Below are positions 8,309 through 17,103 of a stretch of 64,000 nucleotides of DNA, in pieces. The stretch is from NCBI RefSeq assembly GCF_023715405.1, contig NZ_JAMBOC010000003.1:1-64000 (forward strand), written 5' to 3'. A model generated the notes under the pieces. That model did not search any database. It worked only from the letters and a program-made list of their open reading frames with translations, and had not been told where the DNA came from. How positions within the stretch are numbered: the first letter of the stretch is position 1; each line of letters opens with the position of its first letter. This DNA is from Solibacillus isronensis. Its GTDB lineage: Bacteria > Bacillota > Bacilli > Bacillales_A > Planococcaceae. The translations under genes and the position numbers were made by a program.

Positions 8309-8340
8309 AAACAGCTGCCCGGGAGAGGCAGCTGTTTTTG
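8309..8340. terminator. Terminator between convergent genes
   Basis: AACAGCTGCC / GGCAGCTGTT hairpin with a six-base loop and T-run, 5 bp after the MBL stop codon. It also faces the 3' end of the leftward LRR protein gene. Confidence 0.8.
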
Positions 8341-8350
8341 TTATAGCGTA

Positions 8351-10504
8351 TTATTTCCATCTCACATAAAGTGTCGTCGGAGTCGTTTGAGGTTGATTCC
8401 ATTTTGCGAAAGCTTTTGTATACTTACTCGTTGTATAAAGATTGTTCAGCGGTTTTGTATTGATACCAAATTCATATTTAGCAGATGCTTTATTAATGTC
8501 GGCGGATTTAATAATCGTTGTTTTCTTACCTTGTAATGTAATGGTTTTCAGCGGATTCATAAGCACTGAACTGAACTCTAATGACTGGACATTTGCAGGC
8601 ACTGTCAGCTTTGTTAGCTTATTATTGAAAAACGCACCATTGCTGATTGTCGTTACTTTAGAAGGAATCGAAACCGAGCTTAGCGCATTGTTCGCAAACG
8701 CAGCTTCTTTCAATACTTTTATATTTTTAGAAATTTGGACTGATTTTAATTTGTTATTAGCAAATACATACGGTCCCATCGCTGTTACACTGTCCGGTAT
8801 GACGAGGGAAGTTAACCTGTTCATATCAAAGGCATGCTGGCCCATTGATGTTAACCCGTATTTTAATGAAACAGATGTTAAAGCATTGTTTATGAATGCA
8901 TATTGTTCGACAACTTTAATGTTTTTAGGAATCGTCACTTTAGTTAAATTATTATCCGCAAATACAAAGCTTTCAATCACAGTTAGTTTTGACGGAATGG
9001 TGATTTTAGTTAATTTATTATCGCTAAAGGCTCCGTACTTAATACTTTGCACATTTTCCGGGAGTGTTAGCGATGTTAATTCGTTTGTTTCAAAAGCTTG
9101 GTCACCAATTAGCTTTAATGTTGCCGGGAATTTCACAGATTTAAGTTTATTTGTATGAAAAGCGAATCTTTCAATGGCCACGACAGATTTTGGAATCGTT
9201 ACATCTGTTAGTTTATTGTTGGCAAATGCATTGGCCGAAATAGTTTTTAATCCATCTGACAACGTTAATGCAGTTAAACTATTAAAGGCAAATGCATACT
9301 GTCCTATATTTGTTACGCTGTTCGGTAATGATAGGCGCGGCAGCTTATTGTACTGGAATGCACTGTGGCCAATTGTCTGTAATGTATTCGGTAAAGTTAA
9401 ACTTGTGATGCCATTGTTCGCAAAAGCGAAGTCTGGAATGGTTTTAATCCCTTTGCCGACTTTTACTTGTGACAAGCGGTTTGCGTAAAAGGCTTTTTTG
9501 CCAAGGTGCGTAACAGAGTCTGGGATCGAGACGCCGGCAATTTTATTATTGCTGAATGCTTCCTTACCAATTGTTTTCAAGTTGTTCGGTAAGACAAGAG
9601 TTTTCCCCCAAAATATGTTTTCACTGAAGCTGAACGCATTGTTGCCGATTACTTCCACACTAGCAGGAAGTTGAAGCGGCATATTTTTATCGTAATTAAC
9701 GGATGCAAATGCATAAGGTCCGATAACACGAATTGTATTTGGTAGTGTTACACTAAATGGCTTTTTATTCATTGCGTTGTCAGTAGCTGAAACGATGGCG
9801 TGTTTAGTTGTAAAGGCAAATGGTGCGATTTCTTTAACGGGAATGCCGTTGATGGCAGCCGGAATATTGAATGACTCAGCGCCTGCGTTTTCATCAAAGC
9901 CGGTAATTTTAATTTCCTGTTTTCCGTTATGTTCGGTAAAGGCATAATATAAATTTTCATATTGGTAGTCTTGATTACTTTGTAAATGAGCAGGCAAAAT
10001 CACCTCTACATTACGATCGCTATATAGAGTGCCGACGATTGATGCACCAATTGATGTGACAGAATCCGGAACAGTAAGGAATGAAATGGAATTCCCCATA
10101 AAAGCTTCTGTCCCGATTTCTTCAAGTCCGGCTGGCAATGTAACGTTTTGAAGGGAGTTATTTGTAAATGCTCCATCACCGATTCGTTTCAACGTTTTGG
10201 GAAAACTAACGGTATGGACGATTCTCTCTTCATAATCAGGCGCATCATAATTAAACCATTCTGTATCAATCGCAAAAGCATTATCCGCAATTTCCGTTAC
10301 AGGAAAGCCGGCGATTGTTTCGGGAATAGTTAAATTTTTTGGTGCAGAAGAGCCAATAATTCGTACCTCTTGTTTTCCATTTTCAGCTGTAAAAATTACA
10401 TAATGAAAATTTTTGTATGTCTCATATGGTGCAGCAGTTGCAGAACTGCAAAATCCGATAATAGAAACGAGCATTAACGCACAGGAGATAATGATTTTTT
10501 TCAT
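8351..10504 (-). CDS. Secreted BspA-like leucine-rich repeat protein (LRR_5)
   Basis: 717 aa with a signal peptide (MKKIIISCALML..., cleavage probably after ATA near residue 24). Most of the protein is a tandem series of about 23-residue BspA/TpLRR repeats of the form NNKLTxVTIPxSVxxIGxxAF. There are two less regular YYAFTEHNGKQEI-type modules at the N-terminal end. The repeats form a solenoid and this family often mediates adhesion or protein binding. There is no LPXTG or SLH anchor; it ends in YVRWK. The DNA is strongly repetitive as a result. It lies between the gentisate module and two SLH proteins, so the region looks devoted to the cell surface. The binding partner is unknown. Confidence 0.88.
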   Translation of the reverse strand: MKKIIISCALMLVSIIGFCSSATAAPYETYKNFHYVIFTAENGKQEVRIIGSSAPKNLTIPETIAGFPVTEIADNAFAIDTEWFNYDAPDYEERIVHTVSFPKTLKRIGDGAFTNNSLQNVTLPAGLEEIGTEAFMGNSISFLTVPDSVTSIGASIVGTLYSDRNVEVILPAHLQSNQDYQYENLYYAFTEHNGKQEIKITGFDENAGAESFNIPAAINGIPVKEIAPFAFTTKHAIVSATDNAMNKKPFSVTLPNTIRVIGPYAFASVNYDKNMPLQLPASVEVIGNNAFSFSENIFWGKTLVLPNNLKTIGKEAFSNNKIAGVSIPDSVTHLGKKAFYANRLSQVKVGKGIKTIPDFAFANNGITSLTLPNTLQTIGHSAFQYNKLPRLSLPNSVTNIGQYAFAFNSLTALTLSDGLKTISANAFANNKLTDVTIPKSVVAIERFAFHTNKLKSVKFPATLKLIGDQAFETNELTSLTLPENVQSIKYGAFSDNKLTKITIPSKLTVIESFVFADNNLTKVTIPKNIKVVEQYAFINNALTSVSLKYGLTSMGQHAFDMNRLTSLVIPDSVTAMGPYVFANNKLKSVQISKNIKVLKEAAFANNALSSVSIPSKVTTISNGAFFNNKLTKLTVPANVQSLEFSSVLMNPLKTITLQGKKTTIIKSADINKASAKYEFGINTKPLNNLYTTSKYTKAFAKWNQPQTTPTTLYVRWK

Positions 10505-10605
10505 AGGTTAAATCCTTTCTTTATTTTGGAATTAACGTACAGACGGATTATTTGGAAATAAGTTTCAAAATTAAATAAATATTATTTAATGGTAAATTAC
10601 AACTT

Positions 10606-10643
10606 GAAAAGGTTCCTGCCACCTTATTAGACAAGAACCTTTT
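10606..10643 (-). terminator. Terminator of the SLH-domain gene
   Basis: On the minus strand, AAAAAGGTTC and GAACCTTTT arms surround an 18-base loop immediately after the stop codon at 10646. Confidence 0.55.
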
Positions 10644-10645
10644 TG

Positions 10646-11707
10646 CTACTCTAAAGTGAGCGTTCCACTATATGTTGTTCCTTGATCACGGCCGGCTTCA
10701 CAATAAAACTCGGTTGTTTTAATTGTCTTATTAGTAAGCCGTTCGAATTCAATAACACAACGGTCACCATCTGCTGTTTTGGATAACCGCGCTTTTGTAT
10801 CGGTTGTGAATGTCGCTGTTCCTTCAATAGTGCCTGATGCCCAGCCGTCATACGTATAATAGATCAATTGGAAACCGGTTTTCGTACTATTAGAGATTGT
10901 TAATACACGCCCCTTTGAATCCAAGTCTCCTTTCCCGTAAGTATGAAAATACGTATACTCGCCGTCCCAAGTTTTATTTGGCTTCTTGTCGGCAGCAGGG
11001 GACCAGTTTGCACCTGCGCGTAATGAGCGATCTAGCATATTGCGGGCTGAGGTAGCACGCTGATAAAGAGGGCTATTACTAGCAAAGCTTTCTTCTGCTA
11101 TGTCAGAACGATAAAAGAAGTTTTTATTTTGCATGTTATAAAAAAATAGAACAAGCTGTGCACGCGTTAAATTATTTGTTGTACCGAAAAAACGCTGTAA
11201 ATTAGTTTGCTCATACTTTGCATTTTGTCCGTTAGAAATATGATGATCGAGTAAAAAACGGATTGCTTTATTTAAAGTCGTTTGTCCATCTGCTATATAG
11301 GCAATTGCCTGTGCAACAGTCCCACGCTTTACAGCAGTTCCTCGGAAGTTGTTATGAAAATAGCCGTTTAAAGGTACTTGATAGGCAGCAAGCGTATTAT
11401 AGTTTGCATCAGATGGGATCGCTTTCGGTGTGAACTTTTCCAGTTCTCCCGAGACAGGCTCCAAATCAAAGTATCCTACTAAAATTTGGGCAAATTGTTG
11501 TTCTGTGACCGGTTGGTTTGGACGGAATGTACCGTTAGCATAGCCGTTTATAATATTGAAATCATATGCCCATTTAATCGCATCATACGCATAATGGTCT
11601 GATGGAACATCTTTAAACACTTGCTTCGCTGCCAATGAGTTAGCCGGAAAAGTAAAAAAAGATAGCCCTAAAATAATAGAAATAAATGCTAAGTAGAAGC
11701 GTTTCAT
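10646..11707 (-). CDS. SLH-domain surface protein
   Basis: 353 aa with a signal peptide (about residues 1-27, ending SLAAKQ). One clear S-layer-homology domain (about 30-80) contains FKDVPSDHYAYDAIKWA and INGYANGTFRPNQPVTEQQFA. Two degenerate SLH-like stretches follow up to about residue 190. SLH domains bind pyruvylated secondary cell wall polymer. The C-terminal ~150 residues (from about 205) form an unrecognised beta-rich domain with two Cys (CVIEF, FYCEAG) that could pair. The gene is divergent from the larger SLH-type gene at 11847, with a 139-bp shared upstream region. Confidence 0.82.
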   Translation of the reverse strand: MKRFYLAFISIILGLSFFTFPANSLAAKQVFKDVPSDHYAYDAIKWAYDFNIINGYANGTFRPNQPVTEQQFAQILVGYFDLEPVSGELEKFTPKAIPSDANYNTLAAYQVPLNGYFHNNFRGTAVKRGTVAQAIAYIADGQTTLNKAIRFLLDHHISNGQNAKYEQTNLQRFFGTTNNLTRAQLVLFFYNMQNKNFFYRSDIAEESFASNSPLYQRATSARNMLDRSLRAGANWSPAADKKPNKTWDGEYTYFHTYGKGDLDSKGRVLTISNSTKTGFQLIYYTYDGWASGTIEGTATFTTDTKARLSKTADGDRCVIEFERLTNKTIKTTEFYCEAGRDQGTTYSGTLTLE

Positions 11708-11846
11708 AAAAAAGCCTCCTTTATAATTGGATTAATTTTACTTTAACATGACTTTCTCTGAATTCCACTTACTTTATATTCTAAAATAGGGGATAAGAGC
11801 CGATATAATAAATACGGTATATAAAATGAGATAGGTAGTGATACAT

Positions 11847-13799
11847 ATGAATAAATCGAAGTTAATGCTAGCTGCTTTAGTTGCAATCCCAGTAAGTGTT
11901 GGCATGATGGGGGAAGTAGAGGCGGAGCAAACCGAAATGTTGGGAGACACTCTCTCAACGCCTGTAGATATTAACAAAGCGATAGGAAGTTTGAATACAA
12001 ACTCGACTAGACTGGAACTAGAAAAAGTTCAGGAAGCTTATAACAATCTTTCGCTGGAATTGCGCCAACAAATTAATAACTTCGGCAAAGTGGAAGTACT
12101 TTTGGAAGACTTGGAGAAGAAGGAAGCGCAAATCGCCAATCGTATCGCCGCCGAAAAAGTTACCGAAATGATTCAAACATTCAACGATGAGCCAACGCCT
12201 GCTGAGATTAGTGCAGCCAGAAAAGCTTACGATGCATTAAATAGCGAGGCAAAAAAGCTAGTGGATGAGCGAGTAGTTACAAACCTGGAATACTTTGAAA
12301 GCCGTTTAGCTGTGCAAAAGGGCCAAGCTGAAAAAGAAGCAAAAGTCGTGATGGATCGCATTAAACGTATCGATAAAACAAAATATACCGAAGCTCAGAT
12401 CAAGAGTATTCGGCTGGCGTACAATTCATTGAGTGATTTTGCGAAGTCGTTTGTAACAAACCTCCATCTATTAATTGATGGCGAGAATTATATTATTTAT
12501 CAAAATACGGTTGTGAAGCAGGCAAAGCTTGATGCCAATGCATTTGATGTATACATGAACGATATTAGCCGCAGCTCGACGACACAGGAAATTGCGAGAG
12601 CTCGTTCCCTTTACAACAATTTATCGGCGGAAGCGAAGAGACATGTAACAGCGTTGGAAAAGCTTGTCCGCCTTGAAACTATGTGGAGAGATCCGCGTTA
12701 TATTGAACTTGTTTATACGTATTACCCTGATTATATTCATGAAATAAAGCCAGGCGGAGTAGTCATTGAGAAGCCGGCATACGACCCGCTTTACATTCCG
12801 GACGATTCCGCAAGTACAGTGGCAACAACGATTCCAAAAACGGCAAACTGGTCCCAATATGAAACAATGACATACCAAAATGGGCGTTATACAACACAGA
12901 TTACCGCTTCTCAAGTGAAAAACATCGCAGACCGGAATATGCGCTTAAAAGCAGGAGAGATTGAAATCGTTATTCCTACATCTGAAATACAGACTTCTAA
13001 AGCAACTGTGGGTGTATCTTTAAATGTGACGAATAATCAGCTGCACATCCAATTTACTGAAGGAAACCGTGCAAAAACATTTGAAAGTACAGTAGAAGTT
13101 CATGTTCCGGTAGCTAAATTAAAAGCGAATACTTCGCAAGTTATTCAACGTGTTCTATCAACCGGTACATCACCGGCATCATTTAAAGTGGATGGCTCAA
13201 AATTCATTATCCGCACAGTGACAGGTGGTACTTTTAAAGCATCGAACAGCCAAGTTATTTACACGGATATTCCGAACAATGATCAAGGACGTGCGATTCG
13301 AGAGCTGACAAAGCGTGGCATATTATTTAATACGAAAAGCCGACTAGTTCAAAGCTATAAACAAGTAAGCAAAATCGATGCAGCAGTGATGATTGCATCT
13401 GCACTTGATGTATCAAGTAACACTAAATCAAAATATTTGGATATAGCAAATACCCAGCAGTTAAAACTAGTTCAAGGTTTATTGGAAGCAGGTATCATGA
13501 GCGGGGCCACATCGAGCCGTTTCGCACCTAATGCCTCGCTAACAAAGCAAGAAGCAGCCATCATTATTGCCAACATGTACCGCTATTTAAATCAGGATTT
13601 GGCAAAGGCGTATAATGAGTTAAACTTCAGCTATCCGGATGTAACAAACCTGACATTGGAAGCACGTCAAAGCATTGCGATTTTAGAGCTGTTTGGGGTT
13701 GTTGATGGGGCAGGTCCGTTTAATCCTGAGAAAACATTATCACGCGGCGAGTTTGCTGAACTATTTTACAATGCATTAATAGCAATCGATTACTTATAA
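11847..13799 (+). CDS. Surface protein with helical repeats and C-terminal SLH-like domains
   Basis: 650 aa. Of GTG 11838 and ATG 11847, the ATG is chosen because AGGTAGTGAT precedes it and it starts a normal signal peptide (MNKSKLMLAALVAIPVSVGM). Residues about 35-275 hold three or four ~70-residue helical repeats with the pattern ARxxYxxLSxEAKxxV. A central beta-rich region (about 320-460) follows. The last ~180 residues look like two to three SLH motifs (AIRELTKRGILF, SRFAPNASLTKQEAAIIIANMYR, RQSIAILELFGVVDG) that would anchor it to the cell wall polymer. The function is probably structural or a wall-associated binder; the repeats resemble those of S-layer-associated proteins in spore formers. 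Confidence 0.8.
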   Translation: MNKSKLMLAALVAIPVSVGMMGEVEAEQTEMLGDTLSTPVDINKAIGSLNTNSTRLELEKVQEAYNNLSLELRQQINNFGKVEVLLEDLEKKEAQIANRIAAEKVTEMIQTFNDEPTPAEISAARKAYDALNSEAKKLVDERVVTNLEYFESRLAVQKGQAEKEAKVVMDRIKRIDKTKYTEAQIKSIRLAYNSLSDFAKSFVTNLHLLIDGENYIIYQNTVVKQAKLDANAFDVYMNDISRSSTTQEIARARSLYNNLSAEAKRHVTALEKLVRLETMWRDPRYIELVYTYYPDYIHEIKPGGVVIEKPAYDPLYIPDDSASTVATTIPKTANWSQYETMTYQNGRYTTQITASQVKNIADRNMRLKAGEIEIVIPTSEIQTSKATVGVSLNVTNNQLHIQFTEGNRAKTFESTVEVHVPVAKLKANTSQVIQRVLSTGTSPASFKVDGSKFIIRTVTGGTFKASNSQVIYTDIPNNDQGRAIRELTKRGILFNTKSRLVQSYKQVSKIDAAVMIASALDVSSNTKSKYLDIANTQQLKLVQGLLEAGIMSGATSSRFAPNASLTKQEAAIIIANMYRYLNQDLAKAYNELNFSYPDVTNLTLEARQSIAILELFGVVDGAGPFNPEKTLSRGEFAELFYNALIAIDYL

Positions 13800-13807
13800 A
13801 ATTCTCA

Positions 13808-13846
13808 AACCTATGATTTTCTATCCGGAAATCATAGGTTTTTTTA
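13808..13846 (+). terminator. Terminator after the SLH-like protein gene
   Basis: Perfect arms AACCTATGAT / ATCATAGGTT followed by seven T's, eight bases past the stop codon. Confidence 0.85.
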
Positions 13847-13958
13847 AGAAAAAAATCGCTAAGCTGAAAACGGAAAAACTGTCAGATCTTCTGACAATTC
13901 CTTTGCAAATACGCTATAATTAACAACTACAGCACACATGCACAAAAGGAGTTTTCGC

Positions 13959-14888
13959 ATGGTCTATTTATCGATGATTTTCTTCAAAATTGTTGCACCG
14001 ATTTTAATTTTGCTTATTATAGGTTCCATATTACAGCGCAAATTTCAGTTTAACCTTAAAGCATTATCCCATCTCATTACATACTGTTTCATGCCGGCAG
14101 CGGTGTTTATCAATATTTATGAAACATCCATTGAAATGAGTGTGCTCGGACAAATTACAATTTTTATTATTTTATTTATCGGTGCGCAAATGCTGTTAAG
14201 TCAGCTGCTCGCAAAACTGTTAAAACTTGATAAAAAGGAATCGGCTGTTTTTAAAAACAGTGTTGTACTTATAAACTCCGGCAACTATGGGATTCCGGTT
14301 GCCCAAATGATTTTCGCGACCCAGCCAATTGGGGTAGCGATACAAGTCATTCTTGTTATTTTTCAGAATATGACGACGTATACATATGGCTTGTATAATT
14401 TAATTTCATCAACAAAATCAGGAATTGCAATTGTCCGGGACTTTTTGAAAATGCCGATTGTCCATGCGCTTATTATTGGCGCGGCATTAAATTACTTTCA
14501 TGTCCCGATTCCGGAAACGTTTAGTATTCCACTTGAACATATTGCAGACGGATTTGTAGCGGTTGCACTTATTACATTAGGGGCACAGCTTTCTACAATC
14601 GAAATGCGTTCGATGTTCAATAAAACCATTTTTGTCAGCTGCTTTACACGGTTAATAGTCGGCCCGGCAACAGCACTTCTTATTATTTTTGCATTGGGCT
14701 TAGACGGGGTAGTGGCACAGTCGCTATTTATCGCAAGTGCATTCCCGACATCGAGAAACAGTTCGAGCTTGGCACTTGAGTATGATATTGAATCGGCAAC
14801 AGCAGCCCAGACAGTACTGTTTTCTACGATTATCAGCTGTTTAACAGTGACGTTTGTTATTTATTTATCGACAATATTATTTGCATAG
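13959..14888 (+). CDS. AEC-family transporter (auxin efflux carrier type)
   Basis: 309 aa integral membrane protein with about ten hydrophobic segments and the AEC signature regions (FMPAAVFINIYETS, NSGNYGIPVAQMIF, late FPTSRNSSSLALEYD). The frame is open from ATG 13938, but the sequence AAAGGAG lies inside that extension at 13944-13950 and precedes the ATG at 13959, which is taken as the start. The family exports or imports small carboxylates; the substrate is unknown. It is a single-gene unit between a terminator and a repeat-like element. Confidence 0.83.
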   Translation: MVYLSMIFFKIVAPILILLIIGSILQRKFQFNLKALSHLITYCFMPAAVFINIYETSIEMSVLGQITIFIILFIGAQMLLSQLLAKLLKLDKKESAVFKNSVVLINSGNYGIPVAQMIFATQPIGVAIQVILVIFQNMTTYTYGLYNLISSTKSGIAIVRDFLKMPIVHALIIGAALNYFHVPIPETFSIPLEHIADGFVAVALITLGAQLSTIEMRSMFNKTIFVSCFTRLIVGPATALLIIFALGLDGVVAQSLFIASAFPTSRNSSSLALEYDIESATAAQTVLFSTIISCLTVTFVIYLSTILFA

Positions 14889-14926
14889 ATAGCGTTAAAA
14901 ATATTTGTAAGAAACGGTTACTTTTA

Positions 14927-15070
14927 AAAATTGATTGGAATGAAGGGCGACTCCAACGGGAACAGCAAAATTTATTTTGCGACGAAAGCGAAGCGACAGG
15001 AGCACCGACGCCTGAGACTACAGGCTCTGGCCGTGCCCGCGGAAAGCGTCCCGGAATGGAAATCAATTTT
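14927..15070. repeat. Dispersed-repeat-like intergenic element (~144 bp)
   Basis: GC-rich stretch in an AT-rich intergenic region, bounded by inverted ends AAAATTGATT (left) and AATCAATTTT (right). Internal blocks such as GAAGGGCGACTCC, CCGACGCCTGAGA, GGCCGTGCCCGCGGAAAGCG and TCCCGGAATGGAAATC match, from memory, a repeat family scattered through Bacillaceae and Planococcaceae genomes. It has no convincing coding capacity. It could be a miniature mobile element or a structured RNA. The rest of 14889-15296 holds only two terminators. Confidence 0.6.
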
Positions 15071-15082
15071 ACGCACAGCTAA

Positions 15083-15118
15083 AAAACCCATTTTTCTCAT
15101 AGAGAAAAATGGGTTTTT
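15083..15118 (+). terminator. Hairpin terminator downstream of the repeat element
   Basis: AACCCATTTTTCTC / GAGAAAAATGGGTT arms with a four-base loop and a T-run. It is about 200 bp beyond the AEC gene, so it may end a transcript passing through the repeat element. Confidence 0.65.
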
Positions 15119-15143
15119 GGGTTATGTGGTAGCTCTTTTCCCA

Positions 15144-15183
15144 TAAAAAAAACCGCAAGTATCCCCTCAGATACTTGCGGTTG
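15144..15183 (-). terminator. Terminator of the catalase gene
   Basis: Minus-strand hairpin with arms AACCGCAAGTATC / GATACTTGCGGTT and an eight-T tail on the minus strand, about 115 bp beyond the catalase stop codon. Confidence 0.75.
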
Positions 15184-15296
15184 TAAGCGATTATAGTTGG
15201 ATATCAATAACGCTTTCGTAATCTAGTAAAACTAAATTATTGAATAGCTATTGAATTTAACAATTTGAGCAAGAAGCTAAATTCATAGAGTAAATC

Positions 15297-16787
15297 TTAG
15301 TACATACTTACCGTATTAGCGTATGGGTTTGAAAGGTCCATACCATCTAATGAAAGACCCATTGCCTTCGCTACACCTTCACCATATGCTGGATCAGCTA
15401 AGTAGCAGTGTAAAATGTGACGACGTTTGATGAATTCTTCAACACCGTTCATTTCAGCAGCAGTTGTTTCAAATAAACGTTGTTGCTGTTCCGGTGTTTG
15501 AAGACGGAATAATTTACCTGGTTGCTCGAAGTAGTTGTTGTCATCTTCACGGAAGTCGTAGATGTCAGCTGGCCCATCAAGAGCTAATGCAGGATCTTTA
15601 TATTGTGTTTGACCTTGTAGGGCACCGTAGCTATTTGGATAGTAAGTAATAGCTGCACCACGGTTTCCGTCAGCACGGCCTTGTCCATCACGGTGATATA
15701 CCATGAATGGGCATTTTGGTGTGTTTACAGGAATTTGGTGGTGGTTAACGCCTAAACGGTAACGAGTTGCATCTTGGTATGCGAATAAACGAGCTTGCAA
15801 CATACGGTCTGGTGAGAATGAAATACCAGGGACAACGTTTGATGGAGCGAATGCAGCTTGCTCAACATCAGCGAAGTAGTTTTCCGGGTTACGGTTTAAT
15901 TCGAATTCCCCAACTTCAATTAGTGGGTACTCAGACTTGTACCAAACTTTTGTTAAATCGAATGGGTTGTCTTTAGAGTTGCGAGCTTGCTCTTCAGTCA
16001 TCACTTGGATGTACATTTTCCATTTCGGGAAATCGCCTTTTTCGATTGACTCGAATAGGTCACGTTGTGAAGATTCACGGTCTTTACCGATAATTTCAGC
16101 AGCTTCTGCACCTGTTAAGTTTTCGATACCTTGTTGAGAACGGAAGTGGAATTTCACGTAAACGCGTTCGCCAGCTTCGTTGATCATTGAGTAAGTGTGA
16201 GAACCGAATCCGTGCATTTTGCGGTAGCCGTTTGGAATACCACGGTCAGACATTACGATTGTTACTTGATGTAATGCTTCAGGTAATGAAGTCCAGAAAT
16301 CCCAGTTTGAGTTACCGTTGTGCATGTTTGTTTTTGGATCACGCTTAACAACGTGGTTTAAATCCGGGAAGTGTAATGGATCACGGAAGAAGAATACAGG
16401 TGTGTTGTTACCAACCATATCCCAGTTACCCTCTTCAGTGTAGAATTTTAATGCGAAACCGCGAATGTCACGCTCAGCATCAGCCGCACCGCGCTCACCT
16501 GCTACAGTTGAGAAACGTGCGAACATTTCTGTTTTCTTACCAACTTCAGAGAAGATTTTTGCTTTTGAATATTTTGTGATGTCATGAGTTACAGTAAATG
16601 TACCGAATGCACCTGAACCTTTTGCGTGCATACGACGCTCAGGAATTACTTCACGGTTAAAATTCGCTAATTTCTCAATTAGGAATACGTCTTGTAATAA
16701 GATCGGGCCACGGCGACCAGCTGTTTGAGAATCATCGTTCGATACTACTGGAGCACCAGTAATTGTTGTTAAACGTTCGTTTGTCAT
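15297..16787 (-). CDS. katA: Monofunctional heme catalase
   Basis: 496 aa small-subunit catalase (disproportionates hydrogen peroxide in the cytoplasm). The catalytic His54 is in [14 protein letters not shown] and the distal Asn127 in [10 protein letters not shown]. The proximal heme-ligand Tyr is in the segment [14 protein letters not shown] near residue 337. The length matches KatA of Bacillus. The start is preceded by TAGGAGG. The gene is monocistronic with its own terminator; regulation by PerR is likely by analogy (see the candidate box upstream). Confidence 0.96.
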   Translation of the reverse strand: MTNERLTTITGAPVVSNDDSQTAGRRGPILLQDVFLIEKLANFNREVIPERRMHAKGSGAFGTFTVTHDITKYSKAKIFSEVGKKTEMFARFSTVAGERGAADAERDIRGFALKFYTEEGNWDMVGNNTPVFFFRDPLHFPDLNHVVKRDPKTNMHNGNSNWDFWTSLPEALHQVTIVMSDRGIPNGYRKMHGFGSHTYSMINEAGERVYVKFHFRSQQGIENLTGAEAAEIIGKDRESSQRDLFESIEKGDFPKWKMYIQVMTEEQARNSKDNPFDLTKVWYKSEYPLIEVGEFELNRNPENYFADVEQAAFAPSNVVPGISFSPDRMLQARLFAYQDATRYRLGVNHHQIPVNTPKCPFMVYHRDGQGRADGNRGAAITYYPNSYGALQGQTQYKDPALALDGPADIYDFREDDNNYFEQPGKLFRLQTPEQQQRLFETTAAEMNGVEEFIKRRHILHCYLADPAYGEGVAKAMGLSLDGMDLSNPYANTVSMY

Positions 16788-16863
16788 GTATAGTTCCTCC
16801 TAAATCTTTTTGAAAAACTCTTCATAAATAATATAACAAATCTAAATCATAATTTCTACTAGA

Positions 16864-16878
16864 TTATAATAATTCTTT
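16864..16878. promoter_or_regulatory. Candidate PerR box upstream of katA
   Basis: TTATAATAATTCTTT resembles the PerR/Fur-family consensus TTATAATnATTATAA: one half-site is perfect, the other degenerate. It lies about 80 bp before the katA start in a very AT-rich region, so chance matches are easy. Confidence 0.35.
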
Positions 16879-17103
16879 TTAAGGAATCTTTATATTAAAG
16901 AATTAGTTATTAATAATGGATATTAAAGAAGATTCTGATAACATAGTTTTCTAGTAAATTATACCTTTTATTAGCAAGAAAAGGTAAATATTACTCCGCA
17001 TTTTAGTTAATAATAGCTTTTTATTTATTAATCGACAAAGGTGGGGAGTTCTCCTATTATTTCCTATATAATAAAAGCGACTACCATACGAAAGGACATG
17101 GTT

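Noticed and set aside
8442-9488. Long plus-strand open frames (238 and 104 aa) opposite the LRR protein gene
   Set aside because: They arise from the repetitive codon pattern of the LRR gene; the minus-strand product has a signal peptide, regular repeats and a ribosome binding site.
14931-15146. A 71-aa open frame through the repeat-like element and hairpin
   Set aside because: It crosses the repeat boundary and a terminator, lacks a ribosome binding site and has no protein-like features.
15464-16579. Plus-strand open frames opposite katA
   Set aside because: They are antisense shadows of a well-conserved catalase gene, with no start signals of their own.
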